A stretch of 64,000 bases of DNA from Oryzias latipes (Eukaryota; Chordata; Actinopteri; Beloniformes; Adrianichthyidae): contig NC_019872.2 of NCBI RefSeq assembly GCF_002234675.1, forward strand, positions 12,521,950 to 12,585,949, written 5' to 3'. Positions within the stretch are counted from its first letter, which is position 1. Every line of letters starts with the position of its first letter. Positions 1-30,632 of this stretch are shown here, one piece after another. The position numbers and the translations under genes were made by a program. The notes below the pieces were generated by a model. The model was given only the letters and a program-made list of their open reading frames with translations, was not told where the DNA came from and ran no database searches.

Positions 1-374
1 AGACGCGGAGCCAAACACACACTCACACACTGCAGTGAGTGACGGGCATTGGGTTTTACGTTTTTACAATCCCTGCGCGATTCACCTGCAGCCTGTCCCA
101 CCAACCCCTCACCCCCACCCTCTGCTTTCTCCCTCACACATCCCGTCTCCGCATCTGCGCGCTCTTTCTCAGAGACGGGAGCGCGAACTTTAAGGCACGG
201 CAATTCACAGGTTTCCAGTTGGTACAAACTCTGTGAAATTATAGATAATTGTAAACTTATAGCGCTGGCGCAGATTTTTCTCTCCAAGCACCGCTACTAC
301 TGCGCGCCTCTGGCATCGCATCGCGCCCGAGAAGGACTGGACTAATGATAAAAAAAAAGTATAATTAAAGATTT
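1..374. other. GC-richer opening stretch, no supported gene
   Basis: The stretch contains several CpGs and short open frames, none resembling a known protein or bounded by convincing splice sites. It adjoins a hAT terminal sequence, so part of it may be the interior of that element. A 5' exon of cblb here cannot be excluded, but nothing encodes recognisable CBL N-terminal sequence. Confidence 0.4.
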
Positions 375-443
375 GTCTGCGAGCCACATGTGACCATCAA
401 AAGAGCCATATATGGCTCGCGAGCCATAGGTTCCCGACCCCTG
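375..443 (-). mobile_element. hAT-type transposon terminal sequence
   Basis: Read on the minus strand the segment begins CAGGGGTCGGGAACC and continues with the 'GGCTCGCGAGCC' and 'GGCTCTTTTGATG' words typical of vertebrate hAT (Charlie-like) ends. Only this end is recognised; the other end would lie to the left, possibly outside the window. Confidence 0.65.
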
Positions 444-1223
444 ACCTAGAGGGTTGAGGTTGCTGCTTCCTGTTGATCCATATTTTAGTAATAATCTTTG
501 TCTTTTTAAGCTCAGGATAATAGCATAAAATACAAGACTAGTGTATGAAATCAATTAAAGTTTTCTTCAAAGAATGACCAGCAAACATTATTTATCTTCA
601 GCTCCTTCATATCAGCAGGAGCCAATCAGTTAAGATGGTTGGACATTGGACGAGACACCTTCCGGATGCTTTCATGGAGGTTGTTGGGTTGAGCACTTGC
701 CTTTGCTGCCTCAGCAATAACCATTTGTCCTAATGGGGATGGTAAATGAGCAGAAAAAAATAGTTTTTGTCAGAAAAAGGTTTGGGGATATCTCCTCTGT
801 TTATCAGTATGTAGGTCCTGGAAAATCTGTAAAAATGACATACCGGTAATTTAATGTTTTTCCTTTTTTTATGTAGAGCTATATAGATTCCCTTAAAAAC
901 AGGAAGTTAAATGAAGTTTTAAAAAAAACAAGCAAACCTAATTTAGTAGATTAAAATGTTTGTCTCTGTAGAATGGGAAAGAATTGTTACTGTCTGTGGA
1001 AATCTATAAAATATTGAACGTTTCATTGAACATTTGAAGATACAAAGGGACAAGGCTGACAAAGGCATTTAAGGCCTTGGATCCCAGGGACTTCAGTTCA
1101 GTCAGCATTAAAAAAACACAAACCTTATCTAATACTGCTATGTATTCAACATTGTCTACTTTAGACTTGCGGAAATTCACGTTTTTAGAACTTGCTGACC
1201 TCTAAAGACTTCAATGATCTTAG

Positions 1224-1303
1224 TAGGGCTGTCAAGGATTAGTCGACATAAACTAATCAACTGTAAAATTCATCAAATGCTAATTTGGTATTGTCGACGC
1301 ATG
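1224..1303 (+). mobile_element. DNA-transposon remnant (TAGGGCTGTCAA type)
   Basis: It begins TAGGGCTGTCAAGGATTAG and carries repeated GTCGAC / ACTAATC words, a pattern common at the ends of short teleost hAT-like MITEs. The second end was not identified, so this is a family-level guess. Confidence 0.35.
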
Positions 1304-1451
1304 TATCATTATTATTTTTTTGTCATTTTAAATGATTACCATAACCACCATCCAGTCATTGGGATCGCAAAGCACAACAGGAGCTTTTGGAGGTGGTATA
1401 GCCCTTTCTCAACCATAGAAGAAGAAGACAGATATAAAGTTACGTTTAATG

Positions 1452-1935
1452 CTGCATTCACACTGGCTGCGTGTGGTGCGTTCAAGAACGCCCTACGCGT
1501 TTTATGAACACACATACAGCTGGTTGTATACACGCCGGACTGGCGGCACAGACGCAGGTAGCAACAGGGAGAAGATTTTTCTTCTTTTGTGCATTAACCG
1601 TTTATTAGCACTCATCTGCCCACCTACAATATAAAGAGGCTAGGGGCGCAAAATCAAATCCCGCAAATTTTGCTCCAGACGTTTTTTTTTCACAGCTCTG
1701 TTCCTATAAAAGTCAGTCTTGGAGTCATATTAATCCGACCGGACACAAACCGCTATTATTAATGTCTCCTTGGTGATCATGTTTACAAAAGTTGTTACTT
1801 ACATTATTATTTACTTATACTTATTATTTACTTATAATAATTTAAAGTGGATGCCACCCACACGTCAGTACTAAATCTAAGTCCCCGATTGGTCACAGTA
1901 GTGTGTTGCTGCGATTCAGCAAGAAAGAGTTCAAC
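1452..1935 (-). mobile_element. Dispersed repeat, family B copy 1
   Basis: The minus strand around 1,850-1,910 carries the word TGACCAATCGGGGACT followed by similar downstream sequence. The same order is seen on the plus strand at 13,530-13,570 and, more diverged, at 45,133-45,170. The other end has 'ttcacactgg' and 'gcgttcaag' words as in those copies. It is probably a non-autonomous DNA transposon; boundaries are approximate. Confidence 0.4.
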
Positions 1936-2639
1936 CGGTTCTAAAAGGATTGAGACCTGTGTCAATGGTTGAGGTAGGATGGATTTAAAAACATACAGTT
2001 GGGGATCTACACCCTGCCTACCACCGAAGACACTTTTGAAAACTAATGGAGGAGAAATGAATGTAGAATATTTTGCTGTTCACCAATTGGAATAAAGTAA
2101 AACCCATGTTCATAAAAATATTTTTGCTTAGTATTTCTATGGGAAGTTTATACAAAGATTTAGTGCAGCTATCAGGAACCCTATTGCTTGCGATGTGTGT
2201 CGGTTCTGGTTTCAAGACGTTTAGCAAGGACTCATTGTGCGCTGAGACGCTGTCACTTTAACCCAATGCATCATGGGAGATGTAGTGCAAACAGCAGCCG
2301 AATGCGGACAGATTTGCGTCTCTAAGCTTCATGGTTTTGTTCACTTTTTCCACGGTCTGATACTGGATCCCACGGAAAGCTACACCGCTAAAGACAAGCT
2401 TTAGCTGGTCTTTTTGTTAGAACTGAGCGACTTTATGAGCAGAATCGGAACAAGGAAAGTGAAGACTTTATCCACTTCTGATTAAGCCTCCAAGAATTAT
2501 AAACACACAAAAAATTTTTTTTTACAAACTTTCATATTCCTAACTACTCAGTGTTTTATCAGGGCCTGTTTGGATGAACACAGAGCTGACATCCTGGAGA
2601 TGGAAAATGTTTTTAGATCAGTTAATAAGGGCAATTTCC

Positions 2640-2705
2640 CGCGGCACACCAGACCATTTCCCAGGGCACACTAGTGTGCCGCGGCACACTGGTTGAAAAA
2701 CACTG
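2640..2705 (-). mobile_element. hAT-Charlie-like terminal fragment
   Basis: On the minus strand it reads CAGTGTTTTTCAACCAGTGT and then a GTGCCGCGGCACACTAGTGTG run. This is the well-known end of vertebrate Charlie-type hAT MITEs. Only one end is clear. Confidence 0.7.
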
Positions 2706-5700
2706 CCATGCATGATGCGAACCTCCACAGTGAGTACCACTATTACCTTTTGTAAAAAATAAAAAAAAAGCACAATACCTTACATTAACAGAAATTGTTA
2801 AAAATTGACCAATCAACTAATGAAGTAATTGTTAGTGACGGCCCATCCTGAAGTAGCATTGTCCATGCAGTCCTGTGCTGTTTTTTCATAGTGTTGGTGT
2901 GGACGCGGTCTCTCAACTATTGATTCTGCTCCAGTTAGAAATTGTTTTCACAATAGTTTTAATAGAAAGGTGTTTTGGAGGACCCGCATGCAGAAGACCA
3001 GGGACTTTAAGAGTTTAATTATTTAAATAAAAGACAACCTCTCAGTGCTAAATCAGAAATGCAGTAAGCAAAAATATTATATGGATTGACGTGCATTAAA
3101 GAGCCATGCAGCATATTTTGCAATCCCGATGTTTTGTAATAGTGTCAAATGGTGGCCAGTTTGATAAATGGAAGAGATGCAGAACAGAAACCAGATCTGA
3201 AAATTCACAGTGCTGAAAAAACAAGTTTGCACCATGAGTGATGAACATGTAAACGTTTCCAATTTCACCACAGATTCCTCATTCACAGACTTGTACCTTT
3301 ACTTGTTCAGCCTAAGAAGCACGGCAGAGCTTCTGCATCTCCTAAAGGAATCCACAGCATTGACAGCTTTTGTGAATTAACATTTGAGTTGACTTCAACC
3401 ATAAATGGGTTAGTTATGAGGTTGTTGTTGTTTTTTCAACTTTGTGAACTTGGACTTGTATTAACATTAATTATAAATTCATTGAAGTCTTCTTTTCTTG
3501 ATAAATCACTAGCTAACTTGAGCTACGCCTGCATTTGGCTTGCTGAACTGAAGGATCTACTTTGATTCCCTAGCTTAGACCTTTTCTGCAAATACTAAGC
3601 AAAGGTCAGTCAACATTAAGTAATCTAAGTTTAGTTAAATGCTTGGACTTTAGTTTAATGTTGCAGCTAATGGAGTACAGTGTGGCAGTACTGCATTTTT
3701 GGGTACACAATAGTTGTCAACTTGCCTTGTTATCAATCCACATTCATGCTTCCAGGCGTGTTTGAAAATCCTGGAGAGGTTCCAGGTAAACCACAGGCGT
3801 GCTATTGACACCAAGGACCGTAAAGTGACCTACACACATAAACCAGAAAACAGGCTGTTCGTGCTTTTTATTGTAGAAATTAAAAGATTTAGCATTTGTT
3901 GTTTTCCTAATGAGATAGATAAAGTCATACAGTGTAATATCCTGTTTTGGCACAACCTTTATTTTAAAAACAAACAAACAGTGAGACGTGTTTTTTCGGG
4001 CACTTGAGCTTTAGTCATCGCCAAGTGATGCCCAGAAGCTGCAGAGGAGCTGATCTCTTTAAGTGGAAGGAAAAACATTTGCCAGTGGGTGGTGGCTTCA
4101 CCTAAAACTCAGTGGAGCTATATAAGCAATCAGCATTTGCTCTTTTATGAATTATTTATGAGATGAATGTGCCACAAAGAAAGAAACTGTGCATCAGTGA
4201 TCCTTTCCCTGGGTAATGTAACACATTGCCAACAGCAGATTTAGGGACTTAATTTGTCCTTTTCAGATGACCTTTTTGTTTGTCTGGACAGACAAAAGAT
4301 CAAATATTATCACCATATTTCATAAGGATGCAAACAGTTGGGAGTAGTTAGGCTCTATCTTGTCTTTGAATAAGATACTCAAGAGAAATTAATGCAAATC
4401 AATATTGAAGAAGTATATTTTGTGAAGGTGCAAAAGCTTAAAACAGCTGATTCAATGCAGATGCATGTCACATTTAAAGCGTAAGCTTAGCAATTAGGAT
4501 TTGTCAGTCTATGCTTGCTTTTTTGTTTACATTTTTCTGTACACATATACCCAGGTAGTGACATCTGGAATAATATTTGTTTTTGTACATATCTCATTGC
4601 CAAACCAGTCTCCTAATTTACTTGTTATTTACAGCAATCCTGAACAATAATGTTTAACTCAAAAGTTCTATTTGTCATTTGTATTGTACAGAATTTTGTC
4701 AAACTAATCTGAAAGATTCCTTTATCTGCAGGTTTGCCACATCCTGTGATGCATTTAAATTTTGGGGTTTTGTGGGATAATTGCTGTGTCATGTTTTGCT
4801 TAAGACCTTTAAGTGATCAGACCTAATTGCCAGAGAACTTTCTTTGTTTAGTGCCAGACCAATATACATATTTCAACATTCATTATCTTTTTTTCCATGC
4901 AAAAACAATGTGATATTGTCTGTTTTCTTAATCATTTTCTCATAAAAAAAGATTGCTCTTCACCTTCTATCTGTGTTTGCAAAAGCAGGAGGACCTTTAA
5001 CATATTTCCTGTCAGCAGAAAGATTTTTAAAATATATTTTATTAAAATGCAACTACAAGAAAAATCCCTGAAATTAAAATAGATAAAAACAAAAGAAGAT
5101 TTCTTTTTACTAGAAACTTCCAGCAGGTCCAACTCCACTTGGTTCAAACTAGCTGTATTGTTAAGTTTAGCAAAAGAAAGCAGTGAAACACAAACAACTA
5201 ACAGAGTATCTTCACATTACACACACAGTTGGTGCGCTTTTCGCCTGATAATACTGAAACATCCGTCAGCGCTGCCTTTTTCCCCGCACTCCCAGGCTTT
5301 GTGCTAAAGCCTTCAGCTGGGTGTGTGTTCCCTGGAGTCACTCAAGTGTTAAGAAGCTCTGGTTTGATGTGAAAGTGAGTTGGAGGTGAATTCCTGCTCC
5401 CAGCAGGAAGGAAGAATCAGCAGCAGCTGACTATGGGATTCTCTAGATAATGTTTGCAAAACGAATAAAATACCAGGCAGAGCAGCACACGAACAGCTTG
5501 GTGTTTCATTACCAAGATGCACTCTAACTTGAAACCAAAAATTGTGAAATTTAAACTAAACTACTGAGTAAATGTTTATTTCTAAAGGTAAATGTGTAAC
5601 CTAAATAACACAATTAAAAAATGATGAAGTTGTTGACTCGCATCCAAATCAAAGTCAACTCTTAACTCCATGCAGATGTGAGGTTCATAACTTTATAACC

Positions 5701-6016
5701 CAGAAAAACAGGCTAACTTTGTGTATTGGGTTGCAGAAATAATGAAATCAATACCTGCTCAGTTTTCATGTTGATTCTCTGTTTTACAATATATTTCATC
5801 ATTTTCTCCATATTTGGAAATATGACTGACTGCACAGCTTGTGGCATTTACAGCTTATGTAAGCAACATGAGAAAAATACTTCTCCGTGATGAACTCCAT
5901 TTCATTTGGATACTTTGTCTTCAAGAACTGAACATTGAATTTCCAAGGCTGTAGGAAAGTTAGGGATCTCTTCGTTTTTCTTGAGAGACATGAGCTGTTT
6001 GTTTCTTCTCTTGCAG

Positions 6017-23859
<17,843 letters not shown>

Positions 23860-26257
23860 TCCTAAAGGTTAAATGGGGCGGGAGGGGCTCGTCCATGAAG
23901 CTGTGCCTAAAAAAAGGGCTTCTTTTCTCTGCCGGGACTCTGAATGTTGGAGAAATCAGAGCTTCGCGGAAACAGAAGTGTTTTTAAGAGAGATTTGCCT
24001 TGAATTGCCAAACAGAGATGTCCATGCACAAAGTGGCTGAAACCAAATGACAGAGGAGATGAAAAGAGTAAATGGTGGATGTGAGGGATTCAGACTTGGA
24101 AACAAAAGAGGCTTTTTGTTTACAACAAGCTTTGCCAGTGCTGGCCTCTGGTTTTAAACGCTCCTGTTAGACTCAGGACTGTGTCTGCTTAAAAAAAAAA
24201 AAATCTGCTACCGCTGCTATGAAATATTTTACATCCTGTCACTCCCCACTGCTTTAGGGCCTCAAAAATAAGATTTACTTGAGTTTACATTCACAATCAG
24301 TGGCTAACCTTTATTTCCTATGCAACCAGTAGGGGGAGCCACAGTCAGCCATTTCTTGTGTCATGCCAACTTTTCCACCTTTGTTCTTAGACAACTTTGT
24401 TGATTGGACTGTACTATTCCTCCTGATAGAAGGGGGTGTATTTCCTGTTTTTAATTCAGGAATTTTGGAGTTTTAAGAAGAAATGTGACTTAATCTGCCT
24501 TAAAGCAAGAAGGTCATTGTTCTTGGGTGTAATTTCTCTGCATGTTCTTGTGCCTGCAATGGGTTCTCCATATATCCCATGGACATCGACCACGGACAAC
24601 AGATTTCCATTGATAGAACTGCTGATCGTCTGTTTGTGCGAGTGGTTACCTCTGGGCCCCGGCGACGCCACTCCTGGCAGATGCCGCGTGTTGAGACCTG
24701 ACAGACTGCTCACTCCGCAGCCTCATCCTCCTGTCTCCACGTCAATTACACAGCCATCATATGGTTAAATGGTTGCCATTCTCCACACGTTTGAGCGATG
24801 ACTCTTTGGATTTGTTTGATTTGATTTGGGAGGCGCAGGGAGCTGGGCGGCGCCGCCACTGATAGCATTATGTAAAGGTCTATCATTTTACTAGAAAACA
24901 TGAAAAAACGTGATATCAGCTACAAACGTGCAGTGCAGCAGATGTTAAAACCTCCTTACATCAGAGTCTGGATCAGCTGCATCTCCAACCCAGATGACTG
25001 CAAAATATTTACTCTGAAATAGTTCAGTTTTAGCTGTTTGGGTTTTTATTGTCTTATTTATATTTATTTAAAAGTTTTATAGTCAATCTGTGCCAGTAGC
25101 TTAAAGGGATTTCTTGTATTTCAGTTTTCTTTTGTCCAAAAGAGTGAGAAGTCATGGTTAAACATGGAGGAGGCGGCGGTCAGAGCTCTGACCTCAGAGA
25201 GGAGACCTGAGGCGCGAAACCGCAAACTCCTATGTTGTTTTTAATTTATCAGTATTGGGACGAAGGATTTTGTAGAAACATTGATCTCACCTAAGTCACA
25301 TAAAAAATGATGATAAGGTTTTATTGAGCTCCTGGCAGTATTTTAGAGTCGAAAAATTATGAATGACTCCGACTTGATCTCATTTTTGAGAAGAAAAAAA
25401 AGTTTCAAATTATAATTCTAACCATCTGGCAGTAAAACAATGGCTGCTGATGGCTTTCTAAAAAGAAATCATTCTTCTGATGCTAGAGGTAATCCAATTA
25501 ATGATGTAGTAACCTTTTCCTTTATTGTTTTTTTAGGATCTTTATAGTCTGGTGCTGACCTCCAAGTATTAAGTTAACAGATCAATTGTCACTGGAGAGC
25601 TGAAAATCAGAAACATTTGAATGGAAAATATATGTTTTTGTAAACCAGAGTAGAATTTTAAATAAAATTGTGTGTTTATTTGACGCACACCCAAGAATCG
25701 AAACATTTCTCCTAATAATAATACATTCTTAGCAGGTTCTGTCCTGCCTGGTTTTACCTTAAAATACTTGGAATGCAATCTGGTTGCCATAGCTACCTGT
25801 CAAACACAAGCATCCATGGGTAGTTTGTTTCTATCATAGGAATGAAAATGAGGCTTTTTGGTGCATGTGAGTGTGTTTGCTATCTAAGGCAGGGTTTTTC
25901 TTTTCCTGTTGGCTTTAAAAAATTATTCCACATGAAAGATGAACATGTATTGCCCCGACTGCACACTTTTTCTTCCCGTGTTTAACCAGCTCTTTAGAAG
26001 AGCCTACTGCTGTTATTGAACACCTTCATCCCATGGCGTCTTAATGAAGATTCTCTACAGCCAAGACTCACATTGATATGACATTGTCACACAAAGGGCA
26101 CATACACAAATGTCTAAATGAGAATTAAAAGAATTTTGTACCTTTTTTTTAGGGTATATTTTTAAATTCAAAATATTTTTTTCTAAAAGCATAAAATATC
26201 CCAATATCCCAAGCTGCCCAGAGAAAAACTAAGAAGTCATCTAATGTATGTTTTATA

Positions 26258-26323
26258 TATACACACACACACACCCCGGTATATATGTGTGTGTATGTAT
26301 GTGTGTGTATATACATATTTTAT
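26258..26323 (+). repeat. CA/TG/TA microsatellite, self-complementary
   Basis: Runs of (TA)(CA)n followed by (TG)n and (TA)n, so the left and right halves can pair with each other as a hairpin. Confidence 0.8.
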
Positions 26324-26627
26324 TTTTTTTGCAGGTTAACGTCTTTTCTTTTTTACCTGTGAGCTCTAAAGTGTTCATTCCATCAGGCCCTCTTTTGAAG
26401 GGGGTAAGTGGCCTTAAAGGTGTAATCCTTTATATTTTTTATTTGATTTTAGTTTTGTACTAATGTGTTTCTTTTGGCAAAAATGTGACAATGTGTAAAG
26501 CATAGAGCAAATTTCCAGTAATTTAAATTAATTCTTTATTCTCTTATGTTATTTACCATAGATGAATAAAAAAATCTCAACTCCTTCATTGTATGTTTCA
26601 TTTAATGTGTAGATTTTTCCCTGACAG

Positions 26628-26676
26628 AGGACCTGACCGACTTCAACAAACTGTTACTTTATGCAATGAGCTCCAG
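26628..26676 (+). other. Possible short exon (weak)
   Basis: A 49-bp segment is preceded by TTTTTCCCTGACAG and followed by GTGAGT, and one frame is open (EDLTDFNKLLLYAMSS). It could be a small noncoding or alternative exon between cblb and alcam, but it has no recognised similarity and may be chance. Confidence 0.2.
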
Positions 26677-26821
26677 GTGAGTCTTCATGAAGTAGAGGGA
26701 AGCGGTGTAACCAAAATAAAAGCAAAATATTTTCTGAAATATTCAAGCTAAGAATGATATGCTCATTTTAACACCGCTAACAAAGTGGGAAGCTAAAAGA
26801 AGCATACCTATAGGATGCCAT

Positions 26822-27231
26822 TAGGCCTGCACAATATACCGCACATTTATCGTTATCGCAATATCCAGCTCTGCAATAGGCATATCGCAAAAGACTGCGA
26901 ATATCGCAATAAATCGTAAACCCAAAATGTGTTAAAACAATCTTATGGCAGCTTGACGCTTTTAACGAATCAAATAAATCCCTTTATGCTTTGACCAATC
27001 AGATGGACGCTTTCTCATTGTTTACCAATCAGATGGAGGCCTATCATGTTAGATGTTTGTCACCTATGTCAATGAGGGTCATTTGGAGTGTAAGTTTAAA
27101 CTGTTGCAATGAAATGGGAATGATGTTTTTGGCATTTTTCTATTTTTTTATATACCACAAATTATTTCGTTATCGCAATATTAATCTCTAATATCGCATA
27201 TCGCAAGTTTTCCTCAAATCGTGCAGCCCTA
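26822..27231 (+). mobile_element. Short hAT MITE
   Basis: Begins TAGGCCTGCACAATATACCG and ends AAATCGTGCAGCCCTA, inverted ends of the TAGG.CTGCACGAT type. The flanks are GATGCCAT and CATGCCAT, an 8-bp duplication with one mismatch. The interior is rich in ATATCGCAA words and non-coding. Confidence 0.8.
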
Positions 27232-28140
27232 CATGCCATAGATTATTATTTGAAGTTGTTTAATTCTTCTGTACATTCTGGGTGATCTATTCTTAAAATG
27301 ACATGTTTTGTTAATTTATAAAAAACATTTCTGAATTTTTGACTAATTTTTTGAGGCATGTTTTTTCAGTGTAGTTTTTCTACTCAATGGTTTCGTTTAA
27401 AGGCTGGGTATAGGTGGAGATAGAATATGTCACCTCTGCACCTGGTTTTTGAAGGACTCTCTGCTTAACCATGTTTAAACTCAGTGGAAGTGCACCGAGG
27501 TTCCATTAGATGTTTCCTCATTCTAATGAAAATGATTGAGCTATGGTCTTCTCGAGACGCAGCATCAGGACATCATCTGGGTTCTTAAATTTATTCCTTA
27601 CTGATTTTAGCAACACCTGGGATGTTTTCATGAGACAATCTGCAGACAATTTAGCAGGTCTTTCCACCTTTGGGTAGATGTCAAAGAGTTATATTAAAGT
27701 CGAAAAAACAAACAGGAAACAAGCATATTATACTAGATAATAAAAAAATAAATGTTTACTTTATTATGTCATTCACAATCTAAATATCTGGATTAATGAC
27801 TTCATCTATTTTTGTGCTATGGTTGCCAAGAGTGGGTCAGGAAAAGAAAAGAAATCCCAATTATAAATTATGAAAATGGTCAAATAATTGGATAAAACAT
27901 AAAGATACGCAGTTCAAAAGTTAATATTGCATTTTAATGAATAAAATGAACTTCTGCTTTTTAACTTCCAGCTGTTTTATAGCTCCATATTTCAGTAATA
28001 CAGACCTTTTTGTAATCTGGGTTTCAGCGTTTCAATACTGCTATATTTATGTATTTTAGTTACCTCATTGTTGTAATTTTAAAAATAAAAAATTTAAATC
28101 AATTAAGGGACCTCGCAGGGTTTTTCTCCTCTTTGCCTAA

Positions 28141-28212
28141 CAGTGGATGGGATAGGCTCCAGCAACCTCCTGACCCTGAAAGGGGTTAGACTTAAAAAAA
28201 CGGGTGGATGGA
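28141..28212 (+). mobile_element. LINE/SINE 3'-tail fragment
   Basis: Contains GGGATAGGCTCCAGCAACC, 'gaccctgaaaggggtta' and a final GGGTGGATGG. This matches the 3' tail of abundant teleost non-LTR elements, which usually ends in ATGGATGG repeats. Confidence 0.6.
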
Positions 28213-29284
28213 ATTCAATTTAACACTTGAGCTCCTCTTCACTATTCAAAGATGGACTGTTTAAACTCTTACAGACATCCACAGCCTATGGACATCATAG
28301 CATATGATGTGATATTTGGACATTAAACTCTGTTTGAGTCCAGCCTGAAATGTCCCTTAATTCCCCTCTGAGAAATAAACAAACAAAGGGTTTTCCCAAA
28401 AAAATGCACAGAGATCGGAATTACCCAGACACAGCAATGATGTCACACTTAGAAGTCATGTGACTCCATAAATCGTGCTGCGTTCACAGGCACCTTGTAA
28501 AGCGCAGAACCAGTCGTGAAAGGGATTTGTGACTTATACAACATGCCAGAGAAATATGCAACACGTTCACTTGCATTTTTACTTGACATGTTTCCCTTAT
28601 TGTTAGGTCTACCTTCAGATCTTTTTAGGAAACATAAAGTAGTCTGCTTACATTCACTGTTTTAATGCTTGTGGTTCGCAAACTCTAAAGTCTGTGGGAA
28701 CCAATCAGCTGGTGGAGCTTTGAGTCGGAATCAAACTGGGTAAACCTGCACAATAAAATAAAAAAAACAGCTTCCTGAAAAGCCCTGAAGTCCTTTAACC
28801 ATATTTACATTGAAGCCCAAAGTAAATGTTCTTTTCTATTTTCTGTACTTTCAGATACTAAACTCTTAATGGTCTTGTTTGTTTTTGTTTCTTAAAGCAC
28901 TTCCCATTCACTCCTGCATTTGGAATGTGTCACAAGCAAAGCTGCCTCACCTTACCATAATAAAGATAGTCATCTAATTAATCATGACTACATTGTTGGA
29001 GTGTTTGAAGGGTGCCGCCTAAACGCTCTCAAATCTAGAGGTTTACAACGAAAACACTGAAAAAAACTAACAAAATTCAAATGATGAACTAATTTTGTAA
29101 CAGTTGTGTGTGTGATGTGTGTGAAAAAGACAAATTCTAAACTTTGAAAAGATTTTCCCCGACCTTTTTTCTGTTTAGGTCAGGAAAATGTTTCTGTTCC
29201 CTGAAGGCAGGGGATGAGGAGGAGCTTATTGGGCCCTTAACAGGAATAACACCTAGTCCCTGGTCTTCCTGGAATTAGCCTCTC

Positions 29285-29324
29285 CACACACACACACACA
29301 CACACACGCGCACACACAACACAC
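29285..29324 (+). repeat. (CA)n microsatellite
   Basis: About 20 CA repeats interrupted once by GCG. Confidence 0.9.
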
Positions 29325-29539
29325 TGTTCTACCTCAGCTGTTTCTTAACAGAAGACTCACTACACAATCTCTGCACAGTCTTGACACTTTACGAGGTTGC
29401 TACACTTTGCAGCTCATGAACACTTTGCTGGATATACTGTATAGTAGGCTATAGAGTCAAATATTTTATTGCATTTTTTTTAATACTTACTTACTTTAAT
29501 ACTAATACCTTTTTATAAAAACTGTTCTTATACTTGAGA

Positions 29540-29692
29540 CCCACCCCGATGAAAAATGTGTTTTTGGTGTTTTTAACATGTTCTTTTAGAATTTTTCTAA
29601 TGATGGAGGACATATTAAGAAAATTACGCTCAAAATAGATTTTCTAAGTTTTTCTTTATTCAAATCGTTGTGAAAAACCTTTTAGTAGTGAT
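29540..29692 (+). mobile_element. Family A MITE, copy c, left part
   Basis: Starts CCCACCCCGATGAAAAATGT and contains TAATGATGGAGGACATATTA. It is interrupted by a LINE at 29,709, and the MITE resumes at about 30,408. Confidence 0.65.
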
Positions 29693-29708
29693 GTAGGAGC
29701 TACAACTA

Positions 29709-30407
29709 ACTAACTAACTAACTAGTCGTAGTAAGACAGAATACATGTGTCTGAACGAGAGGGATCAAGGTAGAAGCGTTAGGTTACAGGGGGCTGAGGT
29801 GAAGAAGGTGCAGGAGTTTAAGTACTTGGGGTCAACAGTTCAGTGTGATGGGGAGTGTGGAAAAGAGGTGAAGAGGCGAGTGCAGGCAGGTTGGAGCGGG
29901 TGGAGGAAAGTGTCAGGAGTGTTGTGTGACAGAAGAGTGTCAGCAAGACTCAAAGGAAAGGTGTACAAGACAGTGGTGAGACCAGCTCTGCTCTATGGGT
30001 TAGAGACGGTAGCAGTGAGACAGAGACAAGAGGCTGAGATGGTGGTAGCGGAGATGAAGATGTTGAGGTTCTCCTTAGGAGTGACCAGGTTAGACAGGAT
30101 AAGGAACGAGTACATCAGAGGGACGGCTCATGTTGCCTGTGTTAGCGACAAAGTCAGAGAAGCCAGACTGAGATGGTTTGGACATGTTCAGAGGAGGGAT
30201 AGTGGATATATTGGTAGAAAGATGTTGGAGATGGAGCTGCCTGGCCGGAGGGCAAGAGGACGGCCAAAGAGGAGATACATGGATGTCTTAACAGAGGACA
30301 TGAAGTTGGCTAATGTTAGGGTAGAAGATGTTCATGATAGCGTGAGGTGGAAAAGGATGATTCGCTGTGGCGACCCCTGATGGGAAAAGCCGAAAGAGAA
30401 AGAAGAA
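29709..30407 (+). mobile_element. 5'-truncated RTE-type LINE
   Basis: A 636-bp open frame (29,745-30,380; upstream in-frame residues SKTEY suggest coding from about 29,724) encodes the end of an RTE-clade reverse transcriptase. Recognisable words are FKYLGSTVQ, RVQAGWSGWRKVSGVLCDR, VRPALLYGLETVA, KMLRFSLGVTRLDRIRNEYI, RLRWFGHVQRRD and RARGRPKRR. The tail CCGAAAGAGAAAGAAGAA is typical of the family. The copy is flanked by a 16-bp direct repeat GTAGGAGCTACAACTA (29,693-29,708 and 30,408-30,423), a clear target duplication. The endonuclease and catalytic RT motifs are absent, so it is dead on arrival. The unbroken frame suggests a fairly recent insertion. Confidence 0.93.
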
Positions 30408-30423
30408 GTAGGAGCTACAACTA

Positions 30424-30632
30424 AAAGCCACAGTCTACCTACCTGTAGATCCATATACATTTTCGTTTTCCTTGTCTAAGTTGGCATCTGACTCAAAACT
30501 CTGCGGCTGGATAGCTCCAATATTGCCAACAGATTGATGATGGGAAGTGAGAGCAAGCTTACTCCCCGCCATTGGTCCCACTCACATCTCAGAGGCAAAT
30601 TTTAAGGAACCACTCTGCAGAAGCCATGTTCT
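30424..30632 (+). mobile_element. Family A MITE, copy c, middle part
   Basis: It continues copy c after the LINE, sharing GGCATCTGACTCAAAACT, GGATAGCTCCAATAT, GATGATGGGAA and CTCAGAGG with copy a (9,150-9,320). It is interrupted at 30,633 by the long-inverted-repeat element. Confidence 0.65.

Larger units (their letters stand above)
444..6016. other. Intronic/upstream DNA before first visible cblb exon
   Basis: About 5.6 kb, AT-rich, with only short unsupported open frames. I looked for the CBL four-helix-bundle exons that precede the exon at 6,017 and saw none. Recognisable contents are transposon remnants near 1.2-1.9 kb and 2.6 kb. The piece from 5,230 to 5,480 is GC-richer and could be a conserved noncoding element, but that cannot be told from one sequence. 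Confidence 0.6.
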
